DNA of 64,000 nt, from assembly GCA_045430305.1 (NCBI GenBank), contig JAILXW010000002.1, positions 558,001-622,000 on the forward strand, read 5' to 3'. The notes under the pieces are model-generated. The model saw only the letters and a list, made by a program, of their open reading frames with translations, was not told where the DNA came from and made no database searches. The position numbers were made by a program, and so were the translations under genes. This stretch comes from Agarilytica sp045430305 (lineage in GTDB: Bacteria; Pseudomonadota; Gammaproteobacteria; Pseudomonadales; Cellvibrionaceae). Every line of letters starts with the position of its first letter. Position 1 is the first letter of the stretch. This document shows positions 1 to 7,814 of this stretch, piece after piece.

Positions 1-40
1 AATCTTTCTTTGCCAGCGTTTCACGATAAGAGGGTGGGTG

Positions 41-439
41 ATGTTCAATCGATATTTATTGGGGAGTTGGGCGAGCTATTTTGTTTTGGTGGTGCTCTCG
101 TATAGTTTAAAGGTTTACGAGTATTTTCCCGGTAGTGGCATCATTGGGTATGGCGTCGTCATCGGCCTGTTACTGGTTGCGTTGAACGAGGCGGCGCTGA
201 AATGGCACTATTTAGTTGTAGGTGCGAGCCTAGTGACGTATGGCGCGATCGCTTCGTTTGATATTGTGCTTTCAAAACAGGAGTTGGCAGAATTATGGGT
301 GCTATACGATTGGTTCCCTCTCACCATGCAGCATGTAGATGGCTATATGAATGTCATCATCATCCTACTCAATATTTTTACTGGAAGCTTAGCCGCCAAC
401 TGTTTATTTCACGGTTTGAATAAAAACAATTTCAAGTGA
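41..439 (+). CDS. small multi-pass membrane protein, unknown function
   Basis: A 132-residue hydrophobic protein with about four predicted membrane segments (residues near 8-25, 33-50, 55-75 and 100-120) and a short basic C-terminus (NKNNFK). I chose the ATG at 41, which follows a GAGGGTG ribosome site; a GTG lies directly before it, and the frame stays open to the window edge, so a longer N-terminus cannot be excluded. It runs toward, and ends about 40 bp before, a tandem repeat. I do not recognise the family. Confidence 0.6.
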   Translation: MFNRYLLGSWASYFVLVVLSYSLKVYEYFPGSGIIGYGVVIGLLLVALNEAALKWHYLVVGASLVTYGAIASFDIVLSKQELAELWVLYDWFPLTMQHVDGYMNVIIILLNIFTGSLAANCLFHGLNKNNFK

Positions 440-480
440 TGAACTTTATAGTCAGGCGTTGCTGTGCCAGGGCGGCTAGA

Positions 481-547
481 GTCGAGGTGGCTTGAGTCGA
501 GGTGGCTTGAGTCGAGGTGGCTTGAGTCGAGGTGGCTTGAGTCGAGG
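481..547. repeat. 15-bp tandem repeat, four and a half copies
   Basis: Four perfect head-to-tail copies of GTCGAGGTGGCTTGA (481-540) followed by a partial copy GTCGAGG (541-547). A degenerate half copy (GGCGGCTAGA) precedes it. It lies between the convergent ends of the small membrane protein and the RNase J-like gene, 17 bp past the stop codon of the latter. The unit is a multiple of three, so one minus-strand frame reads as a five-residue repeat, but I see no gene there. Confidence 0.95.
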
Positions 548-564
548 AAAGAGAGGCTCAGTGA

Positions 565-1926
565 TTAACTCGGCCGCGTTATTTTGATGCGCCCGGCCTG
601 TGTGAATTGTCGCTGTATTTTGACCTGTGGCGCGATCTGAAATAAATCGCCATTCTGACCGCACATTTGTGTTCCGATATCTTCTGAGTTGGCAATTATC
701 GCGTTTGCTTTTATGTGTTTATCTTCCCCGTGAACAGGAATAGCAATGCGTGGTTGTACCCAGCGATACATATCTCGTAGTTCGTCTTCACAGGGGTGGC
801 CTGTCGCATGAATAGGGGTGCTATGGTTTTCTTCATTTATGATATTGATACCGGCATTCGTAAAGCGATTTACGACTTTTTCAATAGCTTTTTCATTGCC
901 TGGAATCGTTTTGGAACTAAAGATTACTGTGTCGCCCGCCTCTAAATCTACATCTCTATGCATGTGTTGTGACAGTCGATCAAGTGCTGAGAATTCGTCG
1001 CCTTGACTCCCTGTTGCTATGGCTAAAACCTCTTCCCGAGGTAAAAAACCTAAATGGCTGGGGGCGATAGTTTTTAAATCTTCGGGCCAGTAATTACATG
1101 CAGAAGCAGAACGTTTCATGTTGTGTAATGAACGGCCCAACAGAGCAGCATAGCGTTGTGTTTTGTTGGCGACTTTTACAAGCGATTGCATACGCGCGAC
1201 ATTGCTGCCAAAACACGTTGCGATCACACGTTGTTTTTGTTGGCTAATAACTTCTAGCAGCCCTTTGTAGACTTCGTACTCCGAAAGCGAATGCCCGGCA
1301 TGGGTTGCATTGGTCGAGTCGCACACCATTGCCGTAATATTGTGTTTTTTTAACGACTTAATCTTATTTTCGTTAAATGCCTCGCCTACCTGGGGGTGGG
1401 CGTCAATTTTCCAGTCGGCGGTATGAAAAATACTGCCGCAAGCGGTGCGAATTACAAGAGCTTGCGGTTCAGGAATGGAATGGGTGAGCGTGATCCATTC
1501 CACGTCGAAATCACCAATATGGATACGGGCATCGGTATCGACGATGTTAATCGGAACAGCGTCTAGTAAATTTACTTCGGCTAGTTTTCGTTGTAGAACG
1601 TGGGCAGTAAAAGGCGTTGTGTAAACGGGGCATTGAAATTGCTGCCACAGATAGGGTAATGCCCCAATATGATCTTCGTGCGCATGGGTAATGATAATGC
1701 CCGCTAAATCGCCACGTCTGTCGGCAATAAAGCGCGGGTCGGCACAAATGATGTCGTCTTTTTTGATGCCTTGCGCCGGGTCTGCTTCATGAGCAAAAGA
1801 AACGCCGCAGTCTACCATCAGCCATTTTCCATTATGGCCGTATAAATTCAGGTTCATGCCAATTTCGCCGCAGCCACCCAGAGGTAGAAACCAAAGATCT
1901 TTATTACTTGGCGAGTTTATTGGCAT
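565..1926 (-). CDS. RNase J-like metallo-beta-lactamase-fold hydrolase
   Basis: A 453-residue protein of the MBL-fold ribonuclease J/beta-CASP type. The metal site is visible: H81, H83, D85 and H86 in HAHEDH, then H149 and D171. A GSQGDEFSAL stretch and a late PVHGED motif are typical of the beta-CASP part. RNase J enzymes of Firmicutes are about 550 residues, and this one lacks most of their C-terminal domain, as do many proteobacterial relatives. By family it would act on RNA (5'-3' exo- or endonuclease) in the cytoplasm; substrate specificity here is inferred only. It follows rsmE on the same strand after 24 bp, so the two may be cotranscribed. Confidence 0.85.
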   Translation of the reverse strand: MPINSPSNKDLWFLPLGGCGEIGMNLNLYGHNGKWLMVDCGVSFAHEADPAQGIKKDDIICADPRFIADRRGDLAGIIITHAHEDHIGALPYLWQQFQCPVYTTPFTAHVLQRKLAEVNLLDAVPINIVDTDARIHIGDFDVEWITLTHSIPEPQALVIRTACGSIFHTADWKIDAHPQVGEAFNENKIKSLKKHNITAMVCDSTNATHAGHSLSEYEVYKGLLEVISQQKQRVIATCFGSNVARMQSLVKVANKTQRYAALLGRSLHNMKRSASACNYWPEDLKTIAPSHLGFLPREEVLAIATGSQGDEFSALDRLSQHMHRDVDLEAGDTVIFSSKTIPGNEKAIEKVVNRFTNAGINIINEENHSTPIHATGHPCEDELRDMYRWVQPRIAIPVHGEDKHIKANAIIANSEDIGTQMCGQNGDLFQIAPQVKIQRQFTQAGRIKITRPS

Positions 1927-1950
1927 ATTTTTCTTTAGTTAAGGTTGCCC

Positions 1951-2679
1951 CTAATTCAAGTCACCCCAAAGATATTGCATGATGGATAGTGCACTTAATG
2001 GGGCGGTTTCGGTGCGCATAATACGAGGGCCGATTTTTAAAGGGGCAAACCCTCGCGCCTGTGCCAGTTTAATTTCATTATCGCTTAATCCGCCTTCAGG
2101 CCCAATTAAGATCGCAGCAGAATTTGGTTTACTAATGCTCTGCAAAGACTTTTCACTGCGATGATGCATAATGAATTTTACATCGCTATGACATTTTTCG
2201 AGGTAGTCAGCGAGTTTGGTGGGCGCGGAAATATTTGGGAGCACATTGCGTTGGCTTTGTTCACAGGCACTAATAGCAACCTGTTTCCAGCTGGTAAGCT
2301 TTTTTTCTGCCCGCTCGGCATTCAGCTTAATTTCGCAGCGTTCAGTAAATAAGGGAACAATTTTGGCAGCGCCCAGCTCGGTGGCTTTTTGTATTACCCA
2401 TTCCAAACGGTCACCCTTTGACATGCCGATAGCGATTTCGATATCAATCTCGGGGATGTTGGGTAGGGTCTCAACGTTCTGCAATATTACAACTGCGCTC
2501 TTCCCGTTAATACGAGAAATAGAACCCGTATGTTGATCGCCATCGCCGTTAAATATGGTGAGTGGGCGGCCAACGTCCATGCGCAATACTTTAAGAATGT
2601 GATGCGAAGCTTCAGCATCTAACTCAACTTTAGAGTTAGGGGTGAGGGCCTGTGGGGTGTAAATTCTTGGAATGCGCAC
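1951..2679 (-). CDS. rsmE: 16S rRNA (uracil1498-N3)-methyltransferase RsmE
   Basis: A 242-residue SPOUT-class methyltransferase that methylates U1498 of 16S rRNA with S-adenosylmethionine. The N-terminal PUA-like part begins MRIPRIYTPQ. The family hallmarks are in order: KGDRLEWVIQKATELGA (about 110-125), the IGPEGGLS SAM-binding knot loop, and RIMRTETAPLSAL at the C-terminus. Length matches the family (about 243). The start is a GTG preceded by an AAGAAG-type ribosome site. Its SAM dependence fits with the methyl-cycle genes next door, though these lie 125 bp further upstream and look like a separate unit. Confidence 0.95.
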   Translation of the reverse strand: MRIPRIYTPQALTPNSKVELDAEASHHILKVLRMDVGRPLTIFNGDGDQHTGSISRINGKSAVVILQNVETLPNIPEIDIEIAIGMSKGDRLEWVIQKATELGAAKIVPLFTERCEIKLNAERAEKKLTSWKQVAISACEQSQRNVLPNISAPTKLADYLEKCHSDVKFIMHHRSEKSLQSISKPNSAAILIGPEGGLSDNEIKLAQARGFAPLKIGPRIMRTETAPLSALSIMQYLWGDLN

Positions 2680-2804
2680 GTGTTTGTCTTCTTTTTACCA
2701 ATGGGGGTGGGCGTTAGAAGGGTGTGAAAGAATTTTAGCAGAATGAGGGGGAGGTAAGTGCGACAAAATTCCCTTTCTGCCACATAGATTGTGCGTGAGT
2801 CGTT

Positions 2805-3656
2805 TTATTTGGCGTCTTCTAGGCCTAAAGCGTCGACCAGTTTCTTAGTCGGTTCAATTTGATTCATTGTATAAAAGTGAAGCCCTGGTGCGCCGTTGTC
2901 TAGCAGTATTTCGCAAAGCTCGCCGACAAGGTCGTGCCCAAAGGCTGAAATACTTTCTATATCATCGCCATAAGCTTCTAAGCGTTTGCGTACCCAGCGT
3001 GGAATTTCGGCCCCGCAGCCATCGCTAAAGCGTGCAAGGTTTTTAAAATTGGTGATCGGCATAATGCCTGGGTAGATCGGTTTGTCGATACCCGCAGCTT
3101 GGCATTGATCCATGAAGTATAAAAATGCATCCGGATTAAAAAAGTATTGGGTGATGGCGCTGTTTGCACCAGCATCGAGCTTCTGTTTTAAAAAACGGAT
3201 GTCGTCATCGTAAGACGTCGCTTCCGGGTGAATTTCCGGGTAAGCCGCTACTTCTAATTCAAAGTGTTCACCCGTCTTCTCGCGAATAAAGGCAACCAGC
3301 TCGTTGGCATGTACCATTTGCATTGCACCGCCAACACCAGAAGGCATATCGCCGCGTAAAGCGACAATACGATTAACGCCAATATCTTTGTAGCGTTGTA
3401 GTAGTGCGAGCATAGACTCTTCGTCATCGCCACCAAAAGATAAGTGAGGGGCGACATTAAAGCCTTCCTCTTTCATGGCAGAAATAATACCGAAGGTATT
3501 ATCACGAGTAGATCCGCCAGCACCGTAAGTGACAGAAAAGAAGTCTGGGTTTAACTTGTTAAGCTCTTGTCGCACAGTAAGAAGTTTTTCACGGCCTTTA
3601 TCTGTTTTTGGCGGAAAAAACTCGAAGCTTAGGCGTAATTGTTTTTCGTTACTCAT
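2805..3656 (-). CDS. metF: 5,10-methylenetetrahydrofolate reductase
   Basis: A 283-residue TIM-barrel flavoenzyme that reduces 5,10-methylene-THF to 5-methyl-THF, the methyl donor for methionine synthesis. Recognisable family segments are LSFEFFPPKT at the N-terminus, SVTYGAGGSTRD, ALRGDMP and the ITQYFFN barrel strand. Length agrees with bacterial MetF (about 290). An AAGGA ribosome site precedes the ATG. It is the last gene of the metK-ahcY-metF series but is separated from ahcY by 230 bp, so it may have its own promoter or be read through from upstream. Confidence 0.96.
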   Translation of the reverse strand: MSNEKQLRLSFEFFPPKTDKGREKLLTVRQELNKLNPDFFSVTYGAGGSTRDNTFGIISAMKEEGFNVAPHLSFGGDDEESMLALLQRYKDIGVNRIVALRGDMPSGVGGAMQMVHANELVAFIREKTGEHFELEVAAYPEIHPEATSYDDDIRFLKQKLDAGANSAITQYFFNPDAFLYFMDQCQAAGIDKPIYPGIMPITNFKNLARFSDGCGAEIPRWVRKRLEAYGDDIESISAFGHDLVGELCEILLDNGAPGLHFYTMNQIEPTKKLVDALGLEDAK

Positions 3657-3886
3657 TTTATATTCCTTGGGTTGCCAAGTGATTCAGTTGACAAAGCCTC
3701 GAAAGTACGGAAATCGTGATTAGAGCTTAATGTTAGGTCTGGCTTTCAAGCGTCGTCTGTTCAACTGTGAATAGACGAAGCTACATGTATGTGTTCATGC
3801 ATTTTTTAAAAGCCCTGCCTGATGTTAAGCTTAATCGATGTTATAGCGTGGGCAACGGTATGGCTGCCCACATTAAACAGGCTTTA
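3657..3886. other. ahcY-metF spacer with a short hairpin
   Basis: 230 bp between ahcY and metF. It contains an inverted repeat, GTGGGCA at 3848-3854 and TGCCCAC at 3865-3871, just past the ahcY stop. There is no clear T-tract on the minus strand, so its role as a terminator is uncertain. A second weak inverted repeat (CGTCTATTCA / TTGAACAGACG on the minus strand) lies near 3754-3778. I looked for SAH or SAM riboswitch signatures and saw none. Confidence 0.4.
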
Positions 3887-5296
3887 TTAGTATTTATAAG
3901 CTTCTGGTTTAAACGGCCCATCAACTTCAACGTTGATATATGCCGCCTGCTCTTGGGTGAGTTGTGTTAACACACCACCAAAACCTTCTACCATATCTTT
4001 TGCAACTTCTTCATCGAGTTTTTTCGGAAGCACTTTTACATAAAGTTTTTCCATCTTTTGGTTTTCGGGAAGGTCGGCAAATTTTGCTTCGTATAAATAA
4101 ATTTGTGCAAGCACTTGGTTGGCGAAAGAGCCATCCATAATACGAGAAGGGTGACCGGTAGCATTGCCCAAGTTTACAAGGCGACCTTCAGAAAGCAGAA
4201 TCAAGTGATTCGCTTTGTCTTCACTACGATACACTTTATGTACCTGAGGCTTCACTTCTTCCCACTTCCAGTTTTCGCGCATGTAAGCGGTGTCGATTTC
4301 ATTATCGAAGTGACCGATGTTGCACACTACAGCGCCGTTTTTAACGGTTTGCAGCATCGCAGCGTCACATACGTTTACATTACCTGTTGTAGTAACAATT
4401 AGGTCGGTATTTTCTAAAACGGTTTTATTAATGTTTTCTGCTTTGCCAGTGTTTAGGCCGTCAACGTAAGGTGAAACAATTTCAAAGCCGTCCATACATG
4501 CTTGCATGGCACAAATTGGGTCTATTTCTGCTACTTTAACGATCATGCCTTCTTGGCGTAAAGAAGCCGCAGAGCCTTTACCCACATCGCCGTAACCAAT
4601 CACTAAAGCTTTTTTGCCTGAAAGCAAGTGGTCGGTGCCGCGCTTGATGGCATCGTTCAAGCTGTGACGACAGCCGTACTTATTATCGTTTTTAGATTTT
4701 GTAACGGCATCGTTCACGTTAATAGCAGGCACTTTCAAGCTTCCTTCGCCCATCATTTCTAATAAACGGTGTACGCCAGTGGTTGTTTCTTCTGAAATAC
4801 CGTGAATGTTGTCGAGCATTGCATGGTACTTATCGTGCACCATGGCTGTTAGGTCGCCACCATCATCAAGAATCATATTGGCGTCCCAAGGTTTACCATT
4901 TTCTAAAATGGTTTGTTCTATGCACCAATCGAACTCTTCGTCTGTTTCACCTTTCCAGGCAAATACAGGAATGCCTGCAGCAGCAATGGCCGCGGCAGCG
5001 TGATCTTGAGTTGAAAAAATGTTACAGGAAGACCAGCGTACTGCAGCGCCGAGTTCTACAAGTGTTTCAATCAATACAGCAGTTTGAATGGTCATGTGAA
5101 TACAGCCCATGATTTTCGCATCTGCAAGTGGTTGGCTAGCTTTATATTTTTTGCGTAACGCCATTAGCGCGGGCATTTCACTTTCGGCAATTTCAATTTC
5201 GCGGCGACCCCATGCTGCGGCAGCATCGAAATCTTCTTGTGTGGTTGCGGCGACTTTAAAGTCGGTGAAGTCATTGGGTGCTTTAGCAGCGGTCAT
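3887..5296 (-). CDS. ahcY: adenosylhomocysteinase (S-adenosylhomocysteine hydrolase)
   Basis: Hydrolyses S-adenosylhomocysteine to adenosine and homocysteine, removing the inhibitory product of SAM-dependent methylation. The protein shows the family signatures GCIHMTIQTAVLIETL, the cofactor loop GYGDVGKGSAASLR (tightly bound NAD) and the C-terminal PDGPFKPEAYKY-like tail (here ending DGPFKPEAYKY). I place the start at the ATG at 5296, preceded by a well-spaced GGAG, giving 469 residues; the in-frame TTG at 5308 is less likely. It sits 52 bp downstream of metK on the same strand and belongs to the putative SahR operon. Confidence 0.97.
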   Translation of the reverse strand: MTAAKAPNDFTDFKVAATTQEDFDAAAAWGRREIEIAESEMPALMALRKKYKASQPLADAKIMGCIHMTIQTAVLIETLVELGAAVRWSSCNIFSTQDHAAAAIAAAGIPVFAWKGETDEEFDWCIEQTILENGKPWDANMILDDGGDLTAMVHDKYHAMLDNIHGISEETTTGVHRLLEMMGEGSLKVPAINVNDAVTKSKNDNKYGCRHSLNDAIKRGTDHLLSGKKALVIGYGDVGKGSAASLRQEGMIVKVAEIDPICAMQACMDGFEIVSPYVDGLNTGKAENINKTVLENTDLIVTTTGNVNVCDAAMLQTVKNGAVVCNIGHFDNEIDTAYMRENWKWEEVKPQVHKVYRSEDKANHLILLSEGRLVNLGNATGHPSRIMDGSFANQVLAQIYLYEAKFADLPENQKMEKLYVKVLPKKLDEEVAKDMVEGFGGVLTQLTQEQAAYINVEVDGPFKPEAYKY

Positions 5297-5348
5297 ATTG
5301 TTCTCCAAAATATTCTGTATTTTCTTAACTTAGAAAAATTAAAAGTGA

Positions 5349-6503
5349 TTAAAGGGCGGCTTTTAACAATTCTACTTTGTCTGTTTTTTCCCAGCTGAAA
5401 TCTGCATCTTCACGACCAAAGTGACCGTAAGCTGCTGTTTTTCTGTATATGGGGCGCAAAAGATCTAGCATTTCGATAATGCCGCGAGGGCGAAGATCAA
5501 AGTGTTCAGAAACTAATTGAGAAATTGTCTCGTCGCTGACTTTACCTGTACCAAATGTATTAATAGATATTGATGTAGGCTCAGCAACACCAATAGCATA
5601 AGACACCTGAATTTCACAGCGGTCAGCCAAGCCCGCAGCAACAATGTTTTTTGCAACGTAACGACCGGCGTAAGCTGCAGAGCGATCCACTTTAGAGGGG
5701 TCTTTACCAGAGAACGCTCCGCCACCGTGACGGGCCATGCCGCCGTATGTATCAACGATAATCTTACGACCCGTTAAACCGCAGTCACCCACAGGGCCAC
5801 CAATAATAAATTGACCGGTTGGGTTGATGTGAAACTTTGTGTCGCTATGAAGCCATTCGCTCGGCAAAACCTTTTTAACGATATCTTCCATCACCGCTTC
5901 TCTGATGAGGCTTTGGCTTACATCTGGCTCATGTTGTGTAGATAGTACTACCGCATCAACTGCGACGGGCTTGCCATTTTCATACCGTAGGGTCACTTGG
6001 CTTTTTGCATCGGGGCGCGACCATGCATGTGTACCGTTTTTACGTAGTTCAGCTTGTTTTTCTACTAAACGATGCGAGTAATAAATGGGCGCGGGCATAA
6101 GTGTGGCGGTTTCATTTGTAGCGTAACCAAACATTAAGCCTTGGTCGCCAGCACCTAAGTCTTTGTTGTCTGCTTCATCAACACCCATGGCGATATCGGC
6201 AGATTGTTTGCCGATTGCATTTATTACTGCGCACGATGCACCATCGAAGCCTACGTCGCTAGAGTTGTAGCCAATATCTAAAATGACTTCGCGAATTAGA
6301 TCTTCGAGATCGATATAAGTAGAGGTGCGAACTTCACCTGCCACTATTGCCATGCCAGTTTTTACCATAGTTTCTACAGCGACGCGGGCATTTTTGTCAT
6401 CTTTTAAAATTGCATCGAGTATGGCATCAGAAATTTGATCTGCCATTTTATCGGGGTGACCTTCCGATACTGATTCTGAAGTAAATAAAGAGTATTGAGC
6501 CAT
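5349..6503 (-). CDS. metK: S-adenosylmethionine synthetase
   Basis: Makes SAM from methionine and ATP. The 384-residue length and motifs match the family: EGHPDKMADQ near residue 14 with H16, the hexapeptide GAGDQG (ATP binding), and GGGAFSGKDPSKVDRSAAY (P-loop-like). The ATG at 6503 has a strong GAGGAAAAC ribosome site. It lies 18 bp downstream of the ArsR-type regulator gene and 52 bp upstream of ahcY, so regulator, SAM synthesis and SAH removal form one transcription unit. Confidence 0.98.
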   Translation of the reverse strand: MAQYSLFTSESVSEGHPDKMADQISDAILDAILKDDKNARVAVETMVKTGMAIVAGEVRTSTYIDLEDLIREVILDIGYNSSDVGFDGASCAVINAIGKQSADIAMGVDEADNKDLGAGDQGLMFGYATNETATLMPAPIYYSHRLVEKQAELRKNGTHAWSRPDAKSQVTLRYENGKPVAVDAVVLSTQHEPDVSQSLIREAVMEDIVKKVLPSEWLHSDTKFHINPTGQFIIGGPVGDCGLTGRKIIVDTYGGMARHGGGAFSGKDPSKVDRSAAYAGRYVAKNIVAAGLADRCEIQVSYAIGVAEPTSISINTFGTGKVSDETISQLVSEHFDLRPRGIIEMLDLLRPIYRKTAAYGHFGREDADFSWEKTDKVELLKAAL

Positions 6504-6521
6504 GTTTTCCTCGTTAGAAAA

Positions 6522-7499
6522 TTATGAATCCAGTTTAATAAATTCGCGTAATTGAATTTGAAAGCCATTGCGCAAAGCAAAGTAAGAACTCTGACCTTCT
6601 AGTAAATTGTTTTCTGTTGCCCAGCGGCATAAATCTTCTGGTGCAAACCCTAGCCATAAATCACCACAAGCGTCGCGGGTCCAGTCTTGGTCGTGTTGGC
6701 ATAAATCGCAAATAATCAACACGCCAGATTTCGTTAGCGCTTTGGCGACATCATTGATCAGTTGTTGTGGTGAAGGTACATGGTGTAAGACCATATTAAT
6801 CACTGCACAATCCACTTGTTCCGGTAAGTCACGACAATGGCTTGTATCGTTATGTACGAATTCGACGTTATTCAGGTTTAACGCTGAGCAGTGCGCGCGT
6901 GCTTGTTCGAGCATTTCATTACTGTTATCTAATGCAACCACGCGTGAAAACTGTTTTGCGAGTGTTTGTAAAAACTCACCAGCGCCGGGGCCGACTTCCA
7001 AAGCTATTTCATGTTTAGGTGGCTTGCTGTTATCAACAAATTCCTGCACGTGGTTTTCATACACGTCAAAAGCGGCAATTAGATCTTGTTGTTTTTTAAA
7101 TTCTGCGGCATTTTCTGTGAAAAAATGTGTCGATGCCTGAGAGCGTTGACGATAAATTTCCTGCAAGTTCGTGTTTTGTTCTTCTTTTAGTTCCAGCGTA
7201 TCCACGCTTTTAAAAATTGCTGCTTTAACCGCCGCGAAGGCATCATCGTTTTGTAGCGGTGCTCGGCGGTAAAAAATCGAGTTGCCTTCTTTTCTGGTTG
7301 TCACCAGTTGAGCGTTGGCGAGTACCTTTAAGTGGTGGCTCATGCCCGACTGCTTGGTATCGAAAATTGTGCACAGTTCTAATACCCCAAACGAATCCGT
7401 CGAGAGGGCGCGCAAAATCCTCAGGCGTAACTCATCGCCAGAGGATTTGAGTAGTTGGGCAAGCTCAGCGTTGTCGCTGCTTTGTATGTCTTGAGGCAT
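6522..7499 (-). CDS. sahR: ArsR-family regulator fused to a SAM methyltransferase domain (SahR type)
   Basis: A 325-residue two-domain protein. Residues about 8-95 form an ArsR-type winged helix (recognition helix around QSGMSHHLKVL, 50-60; wing with EGNSIFYRRA). Residues about 160-290 form a class I methyltransferase fold with the SAM-binding loop EVGPGAG (168-174), NSNEMLEQAR (motif II) and a LHHVP motif. In proteobacteria, ArsR regulators next to ahcY/metK/metF are known as SahR, which respond to S-adenosylhomocysteine. I infer that the methyltransferase-like domain is the SAH/SAM sensor. The conserved cysteine metal sites of ArsR/SmtB sensors are not apparent. A palindromic operator lies 52 bp upstream. 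Confidence 0.88.
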   Translation of the reverse strand: MPQDIQSSDNAELAQLLKSSGDELRLRILRALSTDSFGVLELCTIFDTKQSGMSHHLKVLANAQLVTTRKEGNSIFYRRAPLQNDDAFAAVKAAIFKSVDTLELKEEQNTNLQEIYRQRSQASTHFFTENAAEFKKQQDLIAAFDVYENHVQEFVDNSKPPKHEIALEVGPGAGEFLQTLAKQFSRVVALDNSNEMLEQARAHCSALNLNNVEFVHNDTSHCRDLPEQVDCAVINMVLHHVPSPQQLINDVAKALTKSGVLIICDLCQHDQDWTRDACGDLWLGFAPEDLCRWATENNLLEGQSSYFALRNGFQIQLREFIKLDS

Positions 7500-7814
7500 T
7501 TCGGTTGAGGTCAGTGATGCTTTTGAGCGATTCTAGCAGGCTCTAGACTCTATATCAAAATACTTTGATATAGATGGTAATGTGGTCAGGTCGCTTCCCG
7601 TGCTCAACACCCTCGCTCTTTGAGTGAAATTTGAACCCTTCATAGGGATCCTGCACGCTGCAAAGGGTAAATCCAGCAAAATTAACAAACACCACCGCGA
7701 ATCGGCAACAATCTCACCCCAATCAGGCCCTGACCCAGGTTTACTCCACCTCTTCTTTCATGGAGAATACGCCCTCATTTTTTCACGACTTTTTAACCTT
7801 TTGAGGTAATCCGC
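7500..7814. promoter_or_regulatory. divergent intergenic region, sahR operon and tkt
   Basis: 315 bp between the divergently read sahR and tkt genes. Apart from the palindrome at 7551-7572 and the tkt ribosome site (GAGGT near 7802-7806), I see no gene or clear structure. An open frame at 7624-7809 has no recognisable protein and no ribosome site. Confidence 0.5.
7551..7572. promoter_or_regulatory. palindromic operator, probable SahR autoregulatory site
   Basis: A perfect inverted repeat, TATATCAAA, four-base spacer, TTTGATATA, placed 52 bp upstream of the ArsR-methyltransferase gene. Size and symmetry suit a winged-helix dimer, and the position suits repression of the sahR-metK-ahcY operon. 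Assignment to SahR rests on position and symmetry; no second copy was seen before metF. Confidence 0.7.

Noticed and set aside
476..664. Minus-strand frame encoding a repeated PRLKP peptide
   Set aside because: It is only the 15-bp tandem repeat read in one frame, overlaps the RNase J-like gene and has no ribosome site.
3657..3886. Possible SAH or SAM riboswitch before metF
   Set aside because: No match to the conserved cores I know; only short hairpins. Regulation by SahR explains the operon better.
7624..7809. Open frame of 61 codons before tkt
   Set aside because: No ribosome site, no recognisable protein, and it fills the divergent promoter region.
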